From Actinacidiphila guanduensis (GTDB lineage: Bacteria; Actinomycetota; Actinomycetes; Streptomycetales; Streptomycetaceae), in assembly GCF_900103985.1 (NCBI RefSeq), contig NZ_FNIE01000003.1, positions 496,001-560,000 on the forward strand: a DNA stretch of 64,000 nucleotides, written 5' to 3'. The position numbers were made by a program, and so were the translations under genes. How positions within the stretch are numbered: the first letter of the stretch is position 1; each line of letters begins with the position of its first letter. Below the pieces are notes generated by a model. That model was not told the origin of the DNA, did no database searches, and saw only the letters and a list, made by a program, of their open reading frames with translations. Positions 1 to 10,868 of the stretch are shown one piece after another.

Positions 1-1
1 C

Positions 2-469
2 GCGCTCGACGTCACCGTGCAGGCGCAGGTGCTCGACCTGCTCAAGGACCTGCAGCAGGAGACCGGCACCGCGATCATCCTGATCACCCACGACTTGGGC
101 GTCATCGCGAACACCGCGGACAAGGTGGTCGTGATGTACGCGGGCCGCGCCGTGGAGCGCGGCACCACCCGGGAGATCCTCAAGGAGCCCCAGCACCCCT
201 ACGCGTGGGGCCTGCTGGGCTCGATCCCCCGGCTGACCGCCTCGGTGGACGTGCCGCTGGCGCCGATCCCGGGCAGCCCGCCCAGCCTGCTCAACCCGCC
301 CTCCGGGTGCCCCTTCCACACCCGGTGCGCCTTCACCGCCACGGTCGGCGGCGACCGGTGCAGCACCGAACGGCCGCAGCTGCCGGACGGGCGCGGGTCG
401 GCCTGCCACCTGACGGCGGAGCAGAAGCGTGACATCTTCATCGAGCAGATCCAGCCGCGGCTGCGCTGA
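2..469 (+). CDS. Peptide ABC transporter ATP-binding protein, OppD/DppD type (3' part only)
   Basis: This is the C-terminal 155 residues of an ATPase subunit of a peptide importer; the gene begins left of the window. What remains starts just after Walker B (ALDVTVQAQ, the D-loop region), keeps the switch histidine in LITHDLGV, and ends with the oligopeptide-transporter C-terminal domain whose cysteines (GCPFHTRCAF, later CSTE and ACHL) mark the OppD/OppF families. It is followed after 21 bp by a second ATPase gene on the same strand, the usual D-F pair that powers a B-C permease. By remembered synteny the pair could be bldKD/bldKE-like, but this is inference. Confidence 0.93.
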   Translation, partial: ALDVTVQAQVLDLLKDLQQETGTAIILITHDLGVIANTADKVVVMYAGRAVERGTTREILKEPQHPYAWGLLGSIPRLTASVDVPLAPIPGSPPSLLNPPSGCPFHTRCAFTATVGGDRCSTERPQLPDGRGSACHLTAEQKRDIFIEQIQPRLR

Positions 470-490
470 CCAGGAGTCGAGGGAACAGCA

Positions 491-1648
491 ATGAGTGAAC
501 AGCAGCAGCAGTCGCTGGAGAAGGCATCGACCCTGGAGCCGACCCCGAGCCTGGCGAAGGTCCCCGAGCAGCGCCCCGAGCCGGGCGAGCGGCTGCTGGA
601 GGTCACCGGCCTGCGCAAGTACTTCCCGATCAACGGCGGCTTCATCTTCCAGCGCCGGGTCGGCGACGTCCGCGCGGTGGACGGTGTGGACTTCCACATC
701 GACAAGGGCGAGGCGCTGGGCATGGTCGGCGAGTCCGGCTGCGGCAAGTCGACCACCGGCCGCCTGGTCACCCGGCTGCTGGAGCCGACCGACGGCAAGG
801 TGGTCTACGCCGGGCAGGACATCACCCACGCCGACCGCAAGCAGCTGGCGCCGATCCGGTCCGAGATCCAGATGATCTTCCAGGACCCCTACGCCTCGCT
901 CAACCCGCGGCAGACGGTCGGCACGATCATCTCCGGGCCGATGGAGGTCAACCACCTCAACCCGCCCGGCGGCCGGGAGAAGCGGGTCCGCGAGCTGCTG
1001 GAGATCGTGGGCCTCAACCCCGAGCACTACAACCGCTTCCCGCACGAGTTCTCCGGCGGCCAGCGGCAGCGCATCGGCGTGGCCCGGGCGCTGGCGCTCA
1101 ACCCCAAGCTCATCGTGGCCGACGAGCCGGTCTCCGCCCTGGACGTGTCGATCCAGGCGCAGGTGGTCAACCTGCTCCAGCAGGTGCAGCAGGAACTCGG
1201 CATCGCGTTCCTGTTCATCGCGCACGACCTGGCGATCGTGCGGCACTTCTCGCAGCGCGTCGCGGTGATGTACCTGGGGAAGATCGTCGAGGTCGGCGAC
1301 CGCGACTCGATCTACAACAAGCCGCGCCACCCGTACACGCACGCGCTGCTGAGCGCGGCTCCCGAGGCCGACCCGGACGATGACGGGCGCGAGCGCATCC
1401 GGCTCGCCGGCGATGTGCCCTCGCCGATCAACCCGCCCTCGGGCTGCCGGTTCCGCACCCGGTGCTGGAAGGCGCAGGATCTCTGCGCGTCGGAGGAGCC
1501 GCCGCTCATCCAGCTGGGAGGCAGCAAGGACGGTCACCTGACCGCCTGCCACTTCCCCGAGGAGCCGACGGTCGCGGCGCGGGACGAGGACATCGTTCTC
1601 GACCCGGCACTCGCCGCGATCGAGGAGGCGGCTGACAAGACCCTTTGA
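491..1648 (+). CDS. Peptide ABC transporter ATP-binding protein, OppF/DppF type
   Basis: A complete 385-residue nucleotide-binding subunit that hydrolyses ATP to drive peptide uptake through a membrane permease. Visible motifs are Walker [10 protein letters not shown] (about residue 78), Q-loop MIFQDPYASLNPR, signature [10 protein letters not shown], Walker B LIVADEP and the switch histidine in FIAHDL. The C-terminal oligopeptide-transporter domain carries the cysteine motif (GCRFRTRCW). The first 35 residues are a polar, Gln- and Glu-rich extension. The ATG follows a GAGGGA site, and the gene lies 21 bp after the OppD-type gene, so both are probably one operon. It ends at a strong hairpin and converges on another transporter operon. 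Confidence 0.95.
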   Translation: MSEQQQQSLEKASTLEPTPSLAKVPEQRPEPGERLLEVTGLRKYFPINGGFIFQRRVGDVRAVDGVDFHIDKGEALGMVGESGCGKSTTGRLVTRLLEPTDGKVVYAGQDITHADRKQLAPIRSEIQMIFQDPYASLNPRQTVGTIISGPMEVNHLNPPGGREKRVRELLEIVGLNPEHYNRFPHEFSGGQRQRIGVARALALNPKLIVADEPVSALDVSIQAQVVNLLQQVQQELGIAFLFIAHDLAIVRHFSQRVAVMYLGKIVEVGDRDSIYNKPRHPYTHALLSAAPEADPDDDGRERIRLAGDVPSPINPPSGCRFRTRCWKAQDLCASEEPPLIQLGGSKDGHLTACHFPEEPTVAARDEDIVLDPALAAIEEAADKTL

Positions 1649-1677
1649 CCCGGGCTCAGCCCAGCCTCCGCTCGGTC

Positions 1678-1724
1678 CCAGGGGCCGCGTCCGGACACCC
1701 CTTTTCCCCGGCCGCGGCCCCTGG
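1678..1724. terminator. Bidirectional hairpin terminator between convergent transporter operons
   Basis: A perfect 12-bp inverted repeat, CCAGGGGCCGCG (1678-1689) and CGCGGCCCCTGG (1713-1724), encloses a 23-nt loop. It sits between two convergent OppF-type genes ending at 1648 and 1736, so it can serve both strands. There is no long T tract, which is usual in high-GC actinomycetes. Confidence 0.75.
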
Positions 1725-2789
1725 CATGCCCGGCCCTACTCGGGCGGGACGACCTGCTTCTCCTCGGCGAAGTGGCAGGCCGAGGGGTGCTCGGTGGGGC
1801 CGGCGGTGCCGCGGAAGACCGGCGGCACGGTGAGCGGCGGGTCCTTCTCCGCGCACAGCTCCTGGGCCTTCCAGCAGCGGGTGCGGAACCGGCAGCCCGA
1901 GGGCGGGTCGGCGGGCGAGGGCACGTCGCCGGCGAGGATGATGCGCTCGCGGTGCTCGCGCGCCTCGGGGTTGGGCACCGGGACCGCGGAGAGCAGCGCC
2001 TGGGTGTAGGGGTGGGTGGGGTGCTCGTAGATCGCCGCGTCCGCGCCGAGTTCCACGATGCGGCCCAGATACATCACGCCGACCCGGTCCGCGATGTGCC
2101 GCACGATCGACAGGTCGTGCGCGATGAACATGTAGGCGAGCCCGAACTCGTCCTGCAGCCGCTCCATGAGGTTGACCACCTGGGCCTGCACCGAGACGTC
2201 GAGCGCGGAGACCGGTTCGTCGGCGACGATCACCTCCGGGCGCAGGGCGAGGCCGCGGGCGATGCCGATGCGCTGCCGCTGGCCGCCGGAGAACTGGTGC
2301 GGGTAGCGGTTGATGTACTCCGGGTTCAGCCCCACCACGTCGAGCAGTTCCTGGACCCGGCGCCGCCGGTCGCCCTTGGGCGCGACCTCGGGGTGGATCT
2401 CGAAGGGCTCGCCGATGATGTCGCCGACCGTCATGCGGGGGTTGAGCGAGGTGTAGGGGTCCTGGAAGACCATCTGGATGTTGCGCCGGACCGCCTTCAG
2501 CGCCCGCCCGGACAGCCGGGTGATGTCCTCGCCCTTGTAGAGGATCTCGCCGGAGGTGGGCGTCTCCAGGTTCATCAGCAGCCTGGCGACGGTGGACTTG
2601 CCGCAGCCGGACTCGCCGACGATGCCCAGGGTCTCCCCCGGGTAGAGGTCGAAGCTGACCCCGTCGACCGCCTGGACCGCGCCGACCTGCTTCCTGAACA
2701 GGATGCCCTGGGTCAGCGGGAAGTGCTTGACCAGGTTGCGCACCTGCAGGATCGGCTCGCGGCCGTCCGGGTCCGGCCCTGCGGGCCGC

Positions 2790-3860
<1,071 letters not shown>

Positions 3861-3872
3861 CGGCGGTTCTCC

Positions 3873-4874
3873 TCAGCGCAGCTTGGGGTCGAGGGCGTCG
3901 CGGACGGCGTCGCCGAGCATGATGAAGGCGAGCACCGTCAGGCTCAGCGCGCCGGCCGGCCACAGCAGCATGTGCGGGGCGTCGCGGATGGAGTTGGAGG
4001 CGTCGGAGATGTCGATGCCCCAGGAGACGGTGGGCGGTTTCAGGCCTACGCCGAGGTAGGACAAGGTCGCCTCCAGGGCGATGTAGGTGCCCAGCGCGAT
4101 GGTGCCGACGACGATGACGGGCGCCACCGCGTTGGGTGCGATGTGCCGCACCAGCATTCGGCGGTTGCCGGCGCCGAGGGCGCGGGCGGCCTGCACGTAG
4201 TCGTTCTGCCGGGCGGTGATCACCGAGCCGCGGGCGATGCGGGCGATCTGCGGCCAGCCGAGCAGCACCATGAAGCCGACCACCGGCCAGACCGTGGAGT
4301 TGGTGACGACGGAGAGGAAGACCAGGCCGCCGAGCACCACGGGGATGCCGAAGAAGACGTCGCTGATCCGGGAGAGCACGGCGTCCCACCAGCCGCCGAA
4401 GAAGCCGGCCAGGCCGCCCAGCACGCTGCCGAGGATGACCACGCCGGCCGTCGCGCACACGCCGACCGTCACCGAGGCGCGGGCCCCGTAGACGACCCGG
4501 GTGTAGACGTCGCGGCCCTGGTTGTCGAAGCCGAAGGGGTGGCCGGGTTCGGGCCCGGCCTGGGACTTGGCGAGGTTGGCCTTCAGCGGGTCCTGGGTGG
4601 CGATGGTGCCGGGCCAGATCGCGATGAAGACCAGGAACAGGATGATCAGCGCGGAGATGATGAAGATCGGGTTGCGCCGCAGGTCGCGCCAGGCGTCGGA
4701 CCACAGGCTGCGCGGCTTGCCGGTCGGGCCGCCGGCGTCCTGGCCGGTGCCGGGGGTGCGCTCCAGGGTCTGGGCGTCGGCGGCGGCCAGGTCCATGCCG
4801 CCGCCGTAGCCGCCGCCGGGGGCGATCGCCTGGCCGGGGTCCACCGGTTCCAGCGGGTCTTTTCCGTCAGGCAT
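3873..4874 (-). CDS. Peptide ABC transporter permease OppC type, operon copy 1
   Basis: A 333-residue inner-membrane permease. An N-terminal cytoplasmic stretch of about 65 residues, rich in Gly and Pro, precedes the first membrane helix (IFIISALIILFLVFIAIW). The binding-protein-dependent transport domain follows, with the EAA-type cytoplasmic loop (ARALGAGNRRMLVRHIAPN) that docks on the ATPases. It ends in DALDPKLR, typical of OppC/DppC proteins. The ATG at 4874 overlaps the end of permease B by 8 bp, so the two permeases are translationally coupled. The same overlap occurs in the second operon copy. Confidence 0.95.
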   Translation of the reverse strand: MPDGKDPLEPVDPGQAIAPGGGYGGGMDLAAADAQTLERTPGTGQDAGGPTGKPRSLWSDAWRDLRRNPIFIISALIILFLVFIAIWPGTIATQDPLKANLAKSQAGPEPGHPFGFDNQGRDVYTRVVYGARASVTVGVCATAGVVILGSVLGGLAGFFGGWWDAVLSRISDVFFGIPVVLGGLVFLSVVTNSTVWPVVGFMVLLGWPQIARIARGSVITARQNDYVQAARALGAGNRRMLVRHIAPNAVAPVIVVGTIALGTYIALEATLSYLGVGLKPPTVSWGIDISDASNSIRDAPHMLLWPAGALSLTVLAFIMLGDAVRDALDPKLR

Positions 4875-5790
4875 ACCGAATCCTCGGGTCCAGGACCGCG
4901 TAGAGCAGGTCGACGAGCAGGTTGGCCAGCAGGAAGACCAGCACCAGGACGGTGACGAAGCCGACCACGGTGGGCGCGTTGTTGCGCAGGATGCCCTGGT
5001 AGAGCTGGAAGCCGACGCCGTGGATGTTGAAGATCCGCTCGGTGACGATGGCGCCGCCCATCAACGCGCCGATGTCGGTGCCGATGAAGGTCACCACCGG
5101 GATCAGCGAGTTGCGCAGCAGATGGCGGATGATCACCCGGTGCCGCGGCAGGCCCTTGGCGACGGCGGTGCGCACGTAGTCGGCGCGGGTGTTCTCGGCG
5201 ATGGAGGTGCGGGTCAGGCGGGTGACGTAGGCGAGCGAGACCAGGGCGAGCACCAGGCCGGGCAGGATCAGTTCGTTGAAGGGCGCGCTGGGCGAGACCG
5301 AGGGGGCGGTCCACTTCAGCCGGACACCGAAGACGTACTGGAGCACGTAGCCGGTGACGAAGGTCGGCACGGAGATGACCACCAGGGTCAGCAGCAGGAC
5401 GCCGGTGTCGACCGGCTTGCCGCGGCGCATGCCGGTGACGACGCCGAGCGCGATGCCGATGATGATCTCGAAGATGATCGCCACGATGGTCAGCCGGATG
5501 GTGACCGGGAAGGCGCTGCCCATCAGCGAGGTGACCGACTCCCCGTTGAAGGCGGTGCCGAAGTCGCCGATGAAGATGTTCTTCATGTAGTGCAGGTACT
5601 GGGCGCCCAGCGAGTGGTCGAGGTAGAGGTCGTGCCGGATCTGCTGGGCGGTGGCCGGGTCGGGTGCCCTGTCGCCGAAGAGCGCGGCGACCGGGTCGCC
5701 GAGCGCGTAGACCATGAAGAAGATCAGGAAGGTGCTGCCGATGAAGACCGGGATCATCTGGAGCAGCCGCCGGATCACGTAGCGTCCCAT
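4867..5790 (-). CDS. Peptide ABC transporter permease OppB type, operon copy 1
   Basis: A 307-residue permease with about six hydrophobic helices. It begins GRYVIRRLLQMIPVF, the usual start of OppB/DppB proteins, and carries the EAA-type loop (AKGLPRHRVIIRHLLRNS) and the conserved ending LLYAVLDPRIRYA. A longer frame reaches 5826, but the ATG at 5790 has AGGAGG 4 nt upstream and gives the family N-terminus, so it was chosen. The gene lies 67 bp after the lipoprotein stop and overlaps permease C by 8 bp. Confidence 0.94.
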   Translation of the reverse strand: MGRYVIRRLLQMIPVFIGSTFLIFFMVYALGDPVAALFGDRAPDPATAQQIRHDLYLDHSLGAQYLHYMKNIFIGDFGTAFNGESVTSLMGSAFPVTIRLTIVAIIFEIIIGIALGVVTGMRRGKPVDTGVLLLTLVVISVPTFVTGYVLQYVFGVRLKWTAPSVSPSAPFNELILPGLVLALVSLAYVTRLTRTSIAENTRADYVRTAVAKGLPRHRVIIRHLLRNSLIPVVTFIGTDIGALMGGAIVTERIFNIHGVGFQLYQGILRNNAPTVVGFVTVLVLVFLLANLLVDLLYAVLDPRIRYA

Positions 5791-5857
5791 GGGGCCTCCT
5801 GCACGGGGAGCGGCCGGAGGCCGCACCGGGTGCGCCCGGTGCGGCCTCCGGCAGGTC

Positions 5858-7498
5858 TCAGTGGACCTTGATCTCGTTGTAGACCGGCACGCTGAAGGGG
5901 TTGAGGGTGACGTTGCTGATGTTGCTGGAGTAGCCCGCGCTGCCGTTCTGGTACCACAGCGGGATCGCCGGCATGTCCTTGACCAGCTGCCGCTCGGCGT
6001 CCTGGAACAGGCCGATCGCCTTGCTGTTGTCGCTCTCGGCGTTGGCCTGGTTGATCAGGTTGTCGAAGTTCGCGTTGCTGTAGTGCGAGTCGTTGGACGA
6101 GGCGTCGGTGTAGTACTGCGGCTGCAGGAAGTCCTGGATCAGCGGGTAGTCCATCTGCCAGCCGGAGCGGAACGGCATGGTCATCTGCTTGTTGGTGATC
6201 TTGTTGCGGAAGTCGGCGAAGGTGCCGGTCGGGGCGCCCACGCAGGCCCGGTTGTTGCCCAGCACGTTGTTGATGCTGTTGCAGACCGCGTCCACCCACT
6301 CCTTGTGCGAGCCGGTGTCGGCGTTGTAGCCGATGGTGATCCGCCCGCCGGGCAGGCCGCCGCCCTGCTGGATCAGCTGCTTGGCCTTGGCCGGGTTGTA
6401 CTCGCACTCCTGGCCGCACAGCCCCTTCTTGAAGCCGCCGGCGTCGCCGAGCACCGGCGAGGTCCAGTCGGAGGCGGGGGTGCGGGTGTTCTGGAAGATC
6501 TGCTGGGTGATCTGCGGCCGGTTGATCGCCATGGACAGGCCCTGCCGCACCATCGCCGACTTCGCCGAGGACCACCCGGCGGCGTACAGCGGGAAGGAGA
6601 TGGTCTGGATGATGCCGGCCGGCTCGTTGATGTAGCGGCTGCCGAGGTCGGACTTGACGTTTCGCAGCTGGGTGGCCGGGATGTCGTCGACCAGGTCGAT
6701 GTTGCCGGCCTGCAGGTCGGTGTACGCGGTGTTGTTGTCGGTGTAGACCCGCAGGTCCACGCCGTTGTTGACAGCCGCGTCCGGCCCCCGGTAGCCGGTC
6801 CACTTGCGCAGCGACATCCCCGTGCCCTTGGTGTACGAGGAGATCTCGTACGGGCCGTTGCCGATCGGCTTGCGCAGCCAGGCCGCGTGGTCGGTGAAGA
6901 AGGCCTGCGGCAGCGGGTAGAAGGCCGCGTAGCCGAGGGTGTCCGGCCACAGCGAGAACTTCTGACTGAGCTTCACCTTGAACTCGGTGTCGGAGACCTT
7001 GGTGAGGCCGGAGAGCTTGGTCGCGGTGGGCTTGGCCCCGGTGGCGTCGGGGTGCACCTGGGAGTAGCCGTCGATCTGGGCGAAGAAGAAAGCGTTCAGC
7101 TGGGCGTTGCGCAGGTCGGCGCCGTAGTTCCAGGCGTTGATGAAGGAGTCGGAGGTGACCGGCTCGCCGTTGCTGAACTTCCACCCGGGCTTGATCTTGA
7201 TGTCGAAGTTCTGGGCGTCGGTCGAGGTGATCGACTGGGCGATCATGTTCTCGGCCTTGGCGGTCTTCGGGTCGTACTTCTTCAGGCCGCGGAAGACCAT
7301 GTCCAGCACCTTGCCGCCCTGCACCTCGTTGGTGTCGGCCGGCTCCAGCGGGTTCTGCGGGTCGCCCCAGGAGGCACGCACGATGCCACCGCTGCTGCCG
7401 CCGCTGCTGCCGCTGTCGCTCCCGCCACCGCAGGCCGTGGCGACCAGCGCGACGGCGAGCACACCGACGGCACACTTCACGCGCGTGGCTCCGCGCAT
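5858..7498 (-). CDS. Peptide-binding lipoprotein (SBP family 5), operon copy 1
   Basis: A 546-residue extracellular solute-binding protein that captures peptides for the permease encoded just downstream. The first 23 residues form a lipoprotein signal with the lipobox VATAC; the modified cysteine is followed by a Gly/Ser tether. The remainder is a family 5 peptide-binding domain (GDPQNPLEPADTNE, later GNGPYEI and RQGLSMAINR). The ATG at 7498 follows GAGGAGGC and places the lipobox correctly; the open frame reaches 7567 without a ribosome site. It shares long identical blocks with the protein encoded at 11939-13579. By remembered synteny it may be BldKB-like, which is inference. Confidence 0.95.
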   Translation of the reverse strand: MRGATRVKCAVGVLAVALVATACGGGSDSGSSGGSSGGIVRASWGDPQNPLEPADTNEVQGGKVLDMVFRGLKKYDPKTAKAENMIAQSITSTDAQNFDIKIKPGWKFSNGEPVTSDSFINAWNYGADLRNAQLNAFFFAQIDGYSQVHPDATGAKPTATKLSGLTKVSDTEFKVKLSQKFSLWPDTLGYAAFYPLPQAFFTDHAAWLRKPIGNGPYEISSYTKGTGMSLRKWTGYRGPDAAVNNGVDLRVYTDNNTAYTDLQAGNIDLVDDIPATQLRNVKSDLGSRYINEPAGIIQTISFPLYAAGWSSAKSAMVRQGLSMAINRPQITQQIFQNTRTPASDWTSPVLGDAGGFKKGLCGQECEYNPAKAKQLIQQGGGLPGGRITIGYNADTGSHKEWVDAVCNSINNVLGNNRACVGAPTGTFADFRNKITNKQMTMPFRSGWQMDYPLIQDFLQPQYYTDASSNDSHYSNANFDNLINQANAESDNSKAIGLFQDAERQLVKDMPAIPLWYQNGSAGYSSNISNVTLNPFSVPVYNEIKVH

Positions 7499-7690
7499 CG
7501 ATGCCTCCTCATGGGTCACAAATGGCACGTGGGTACCCATGACACCGCAATACGGGCGGAGCTGCACTTCTTCTCCCCTCGTGTCGCCCGGGCAATGTGG
7601 CGCTCAGGTGGCGGCGGGCGCACCGAAGTTCACCCGGGTGGCTGCGCCCGGGTGCGAGCGGTGCGAAGGGGCGTGCGAGAACGCGCACAC

Positions 7691-7731
7691 GCGAGCGCCC
7701 CGGTCCGCTGCGGGCGGATCGGGGCGCTCGC
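7691..7731 (-). terminator. Strong hairpin terminator of operon copy 2
   Basis: A 17-bp stem (7691-7707 pairing with 7715-7731, with a single G-T type mismatch) surrounds a 7-nt loop CTGCGGG. It lies 39 bp beyond the stop of the last gene of the second transporter operon and about 190 bp before the first gene of the next operon. It should insulate the two tandem copies from each other. Confidence 0.8.
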
Positions 7732-7769
7732 GGCGGACCGGGGCGGACCGGCCGGGGTGTGAGGGAGCC

Positions 7770-8864
7770 TCAGGCGGCCTCGGCCGTGGCGCGCTCCTCG
7801 GCGAAGTGGCAGGCCGACTCGTGCTCGGCCGGGGTGCCCGAGCCGCGGAAGACCTCCGGCACCGCGAGCAGCGGCTGCTCCTGCGCGCACCGGTCCTGGG
7901 CCTTCCAGCAGCGGGTGCGGAACCGGCAGCCCGAGGGCGGGTCGGCGGGCGAGGGGACGTCGCCGGAGAGGATGATCCGGCCCCGGCCGGCCGCCGCACC
8001 GGAGTCCGCGCCGGCCGCGCGCTGCTCGCGCGCCTGCGGGTCGGGCACCGGCACCGCCGAGAGCAGCGCCTGGGTGTAGGGGTGGGTGGGGTGCTCGTAG
8101 ATCTCGGCGTCGGTGCCGATCTCGGCCATCCGCCCCAGGTACATCACGCCCACCCGGTCCGAGATGTGCCGCACGATCGACAGGTCGTGCGCGATGAAGA
8201 TGTACGACAGGCCGAACTCGTCCTGCAGCTTCTCCATCAGGTTGACCACCTGCGCCTGCACCGAGACGTCCAGCGCCGAGACCGGCTCGTCGCAGATGAT
8301 GATCTCCGGGTTGAGCGCCAGGCCCCGGGCGATGCCGATGCGCTGGCGCTGGCCGCCGGAGAACTGGTGCGGGTAGCGGTTGACGTACTCGGGGTTGAGG
8401 CCGACCACGTCGAGCAGTTCCTGCACCCGCTTGCGGCGGTCGCCCTTGGGCGCGACCTCCGGGTGGATGTCGAAGGGCTCGCCGATGATGTCGCCGACCG
8501 TCATGCGGGGGTTGAGCGAGGTGTAGGGGTCCTGGAAGACCATCTGGATGTTGCGCCGCACCGCCTTCAGCGCGCGGCCCGACAGCCGGGTGATGTCCTC
8601 GCCCTTGTAGAACACCTCGCCCGAGGTGGCCCGCTCCAGGTTCATCAGCAGCTTGGCGACCGTGGACTTGCCGCAGCCGGACTCGCCGACGATGCCCAGG
8701 GTCTCGCCCCGGTGCAGGTCGAAGGAGATCCCGTCGACCGCCTTCACAGCGCCGACCTGCTTCTGGAAGACGATGCCGCGGGTCAGCGGGAAGTGCTTGA
8801 CCAGGTTGCGCACCTGCAGGATCGGCTCGCCCGCGGGGGCGGCGCCCTTCACCGTGTCAGTCAC
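7770..8864 (-). CDS. Peptide ABC transporter ATP-binding protein OppF type, operon copy 2
   Basis: A 364-residue ATPase with Walker [11 protein letters not shown]-loop [13 protein letters not shown], signature [10 protein letters not shown], Walker B IIICDEP and switch FIAHDLS, plus the cysteine-containing C-terminal domain. Walker B has cysteine where the paralogue has alanine. Compared with 1736-2821 it carries an insertion of about 12 residues rich in Ala and Gly near residue 285. The start is a GTG at 8864 with AAGGAG 7 nt upstream, overlapping the OppD stop by 8 bp. The operon terminates at the hairpin at 7691-7731. Confidence 0.95.
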   Translation of the reverse strand: MTDTVKGAAPAGEPILQVRNLVKHFPLTRGIVFQKQVGAVKAVDGISFDLHRGETLGIVGESGCGKSTVAKLLMNLERATSGEVFYKGEDITRLSGRALKAVRRNIQMVFQDPYTSLNPRMTVGDIIGEPFDIHPEVAPKGDRRKRVQELLDVVGLNPEYVNRYPHQFSGGQRQRIGIARGLALNPEIIICDEPVSALDVSVQAQVVNLMEKLQDEFGLSYIFIAHDLSIVRHISDRVGVMYLGRMAEIGTDAEIYEHPTHPYTQALLSAVPVPDPQAREQRAAGADSGAAAGRGRIILSGDVPSPADPPSGCRFRTRCWKAQDRCAQEQPLLAVPEVFRGSGTPAEHESACHFAEERATAEAA

Positions 8865-9885
8865 CGAGGGTCTCCTTCCAGAAGTGGCAGGCGCTGCCGC
8901 GCCCGGCGCCGACCGTGTGCAGCGGCGGCACGTCGGTGCGGCACACGTCCTGCGCCATCGGGCAGCGCGGGTTGAAGGCGCAGCCGGCCGGCACGTGCAG
9001 CAGGTTGGGCGGCAGGCCCTTGATCGCGTAGAGCTCCTGGCCCTTGCGGTCCACCCGCGGGATCGACTGGAGCAGGCCCTTGGTGTACGGGTGGGCCGGC
9101 TGCCGGTAGATCTCGTGCACGGGCGCGTTCTCCACGATCCGCCCCGCGTACATCACCGCGATCTTGTCGGCGACGTCGGCGACGACACCGAGGTCGTGGG
9201 TGATCAGGATCAGGCCCATCGTCGACTCGCGCTGCAGCTCGGCGAGCAGGTCCATCACCTGGGCCTGCACGGTCACGTCGAGGGCCGTGGTCGGCTCGTC
9301 GGCGATGATCAGGTCCGGCTCCAGGGCGAGCGCCATCGCGATCATGATGCGCTGGCGCATGCCGCCGGAGAACTGGTGCGGGTAGTCGTTGACCCGCGCA
9401 CGGGCGCCCGGGATGCGCACCCGGTCCATCAGCTCGATCGACCGGGCCTTGGCGGCCTTGCGGGACAGGCCCTGGTGCACCCGGAACATCTCACCGAGCT
9501 GGTAGCCGACGCTGAGCACCGGGTTGAGCGAGGAGAGCGCGTCCTGGAAGATCATGGCGATCTTCCGGCCGCGGATCTTCCGCCGGGCCTCGGCGGACAT
9601 CTTCAGCATGTCCTGGCCCTGGAAGAGGATCTCGCCCTGCGGGATGCGCCCCGGCGGCATGTCGAGGATGCCCATGATCGCCTGCGCGGTGACCGACTTG
9701 CCGGAGCCGGACTCGCCGAGCACGGCGAGCGTCTCGCCGGCGTTCACCGAGTAGTTGACGCCGTTCACGGCGCGGGCCACACCGTCGCGGGTGTGGAACT
9801 CCACGTGCAGGTCGCGCACTTCGAGCAGCGGCGCGGTGGCGGTCGCGGGCGCGGGGGCGCCCGCCATGGTGTCGGTGGCAGTCAA
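8857..9885 (-). CDS. Peptide ABC transporter ATP-binding protein OppD type, operon copy 2
   Basis: An OppD-type ATPase of about 342 residues: Walker [11 protein letters not shown]-loop [12 protein letters not shown], signature [10 protein letters not shown], Walker B LIIADEP, switch LITHDLGVV and the C-terminal Cys motif (GCAFNPRCP). The start is debatable. The ATG at 9867 lacks a ribosome site, whereas a TTG at 9885 has AGGAGG 7 nt upstream (that site overlaps the permease C stop codon), so TTG is proposed. The frame remains open far upstream, but that is shadow coding of permease C. Its paralogue is 2790-3860. Confidence 0.92.
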   Translation of the reverse strand: MTATDTMAGAPAPATATAPLLEVRDLHVEFHTRDGVARAVNGVNYSVNAGETLAVLGESGSGKSVTAQAIMGILDMPPGRIPQGEILFQGQDMLKMSAEARRKIRGRKIAMIFQDALSSLNPVLSVGYQLGEMFRVHQGLSRKAAKARSIELMDRVRIPGARARVNDYPHQFSGGMRQRIMIAMALALEPDLIIADEPTTALDVTVQAQVMDLLAELQRESTMGLILITHDLGVVADVADKIAVMYAGRIVENAPVHEIYRQPAHPYTKGLLQSIPRVDRKGQELYAIKGLPPNLLHVPAGCAFNPRCPMAQDVCRTDVPPLHTVGAGRGSACHFWKETLGD

Positions 9886-9896
9886 CGTACGCCCTC

Positions 9897-10868
9897 CTAG
9901 CGCAGCTTGGGGTCCAAGGCGTCGCGGACCGCGTCGCCGAGCATGATGAACGCCAGCACCGTGATGCTCAGCGCGCCCGCCGGCCACAGCAGCATGTGCG
10001 GCGCGTTGCGGATCTGGTCGGACGCCTGGGAGATGTCGATGCCCCAGGAGACGGCCGGCGGCTTCAGGCCCACGCCGAGGAAGGACAGCGTCGCCTCCAG
10101 CGAGATGTACGTGCCGAGCGCGATGGTGGCCACCACGATGATCGGCGCGAGCGCGTTGGGCGCGATGTGCCGCAGCAGCATCCGGGTGTTGCTCGCCCCC
10201 AGCGCCTTGGCGGCCTGCACGTAGTCCTGCTGCTTGGCGGTGATCACCGCGCCGCGGGCGATCCGGGCGATCTGCGGCCAGCCCAGCAGGATCATGAACG
10301 CGGACACGGTGGTCACGGTGCCGCCCTTGACGACGGAGAGGAACACCACGCCGCCGAGCAGGATCGGGATGCCGAAGAAGATGTCGCTGATCCGGGAGAG
10401 GACCGCGTCCCACCAGCCGCCGAAGAAGCCTGCCAGGCCGCCGAGCAGCGAGCCGAGCACGGCCACACCGACCGTGGAGAAGATGCCCACCGACACCGAG
10501 GCGCGGGCGCCGTAGACGGTGCGGGTGTAGACGTCGCAACCCTGGGTGTCGAAGCCGAAGGGGTGCCCGGAGGTCGGGCCCATCTGCGACTTGGACAGGT
10601 CGCAGGCGAGCGGGTTGCCGCTCGCGATGGCGCCCGGCCAGATCGCGATGACCACCAGGAAGAGGATCAGCAGCCCGGAGACGTAGAACATCGGCTTGCG
10701 GCTCAGGTCGTGCCAGGCGTCGCTCCACAGGCTGCGCGCCTTCTCCCGCTCCGGGGTGGCGGTGCCGGCGGGGGTCACCGGGCCGGCCGCCGTCGCGGTG
10801 GCCGCGGTGTCGGCCGCGGTGGTGGCCGGAGTCGTTGCGGCGGGCGTGGTCTCGGTCGTCTCAGGCAT
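9897..10868 (-). CDS. Peptide ABC transporter permease OppC type, operon copy 2
   Basis: A 323-residue permease. The N-terminal cytoplasmic segment is an Ala/Thr-rich low-complexity stretch (residues 1-45), unlike the Gly/Pro-rich one in copy 1, whereas the membrane domain is closely alike (FYVSGLLILFLVVIAIW, EAA loop AKALGASNTRMLLRHIAPN, ending DALDPKLR). The ATG at 10868 overlaps the end of permease B by 8 bp exactly as in copy 1. The divergent N-terminus next to a conserved core suggests that only the linker drifts freely after duplication. Confidence 0.95.
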   Translation of the reverse strand: MPETTETTPAATTPATTAADTAATATAAGPVTPAGTATPEREKARSLWSDAWHDLSRKPMFYVSGLLILFLVVIAIWPGAIASGNPLACDLSKSQMGPTSGHPFGFDTQGCDVYTRTVYGARASVSVGIFSTVGVAVLGSLLGGLAGFFGGWWDAVLSRISDIFFGIPILLGGVVFLSVVKGGTVTTVSAFMILLGWPQIARIARGAVITAKQQDYVQAAKALGASNTRMLLRHIAPNALAPIIVVATIALGTYISLEATLSFLGVGLKPPAVSWGIDISQASDQIRNAPHMLLWPAGALSITVLAFIMLGDAVRDALDPKLR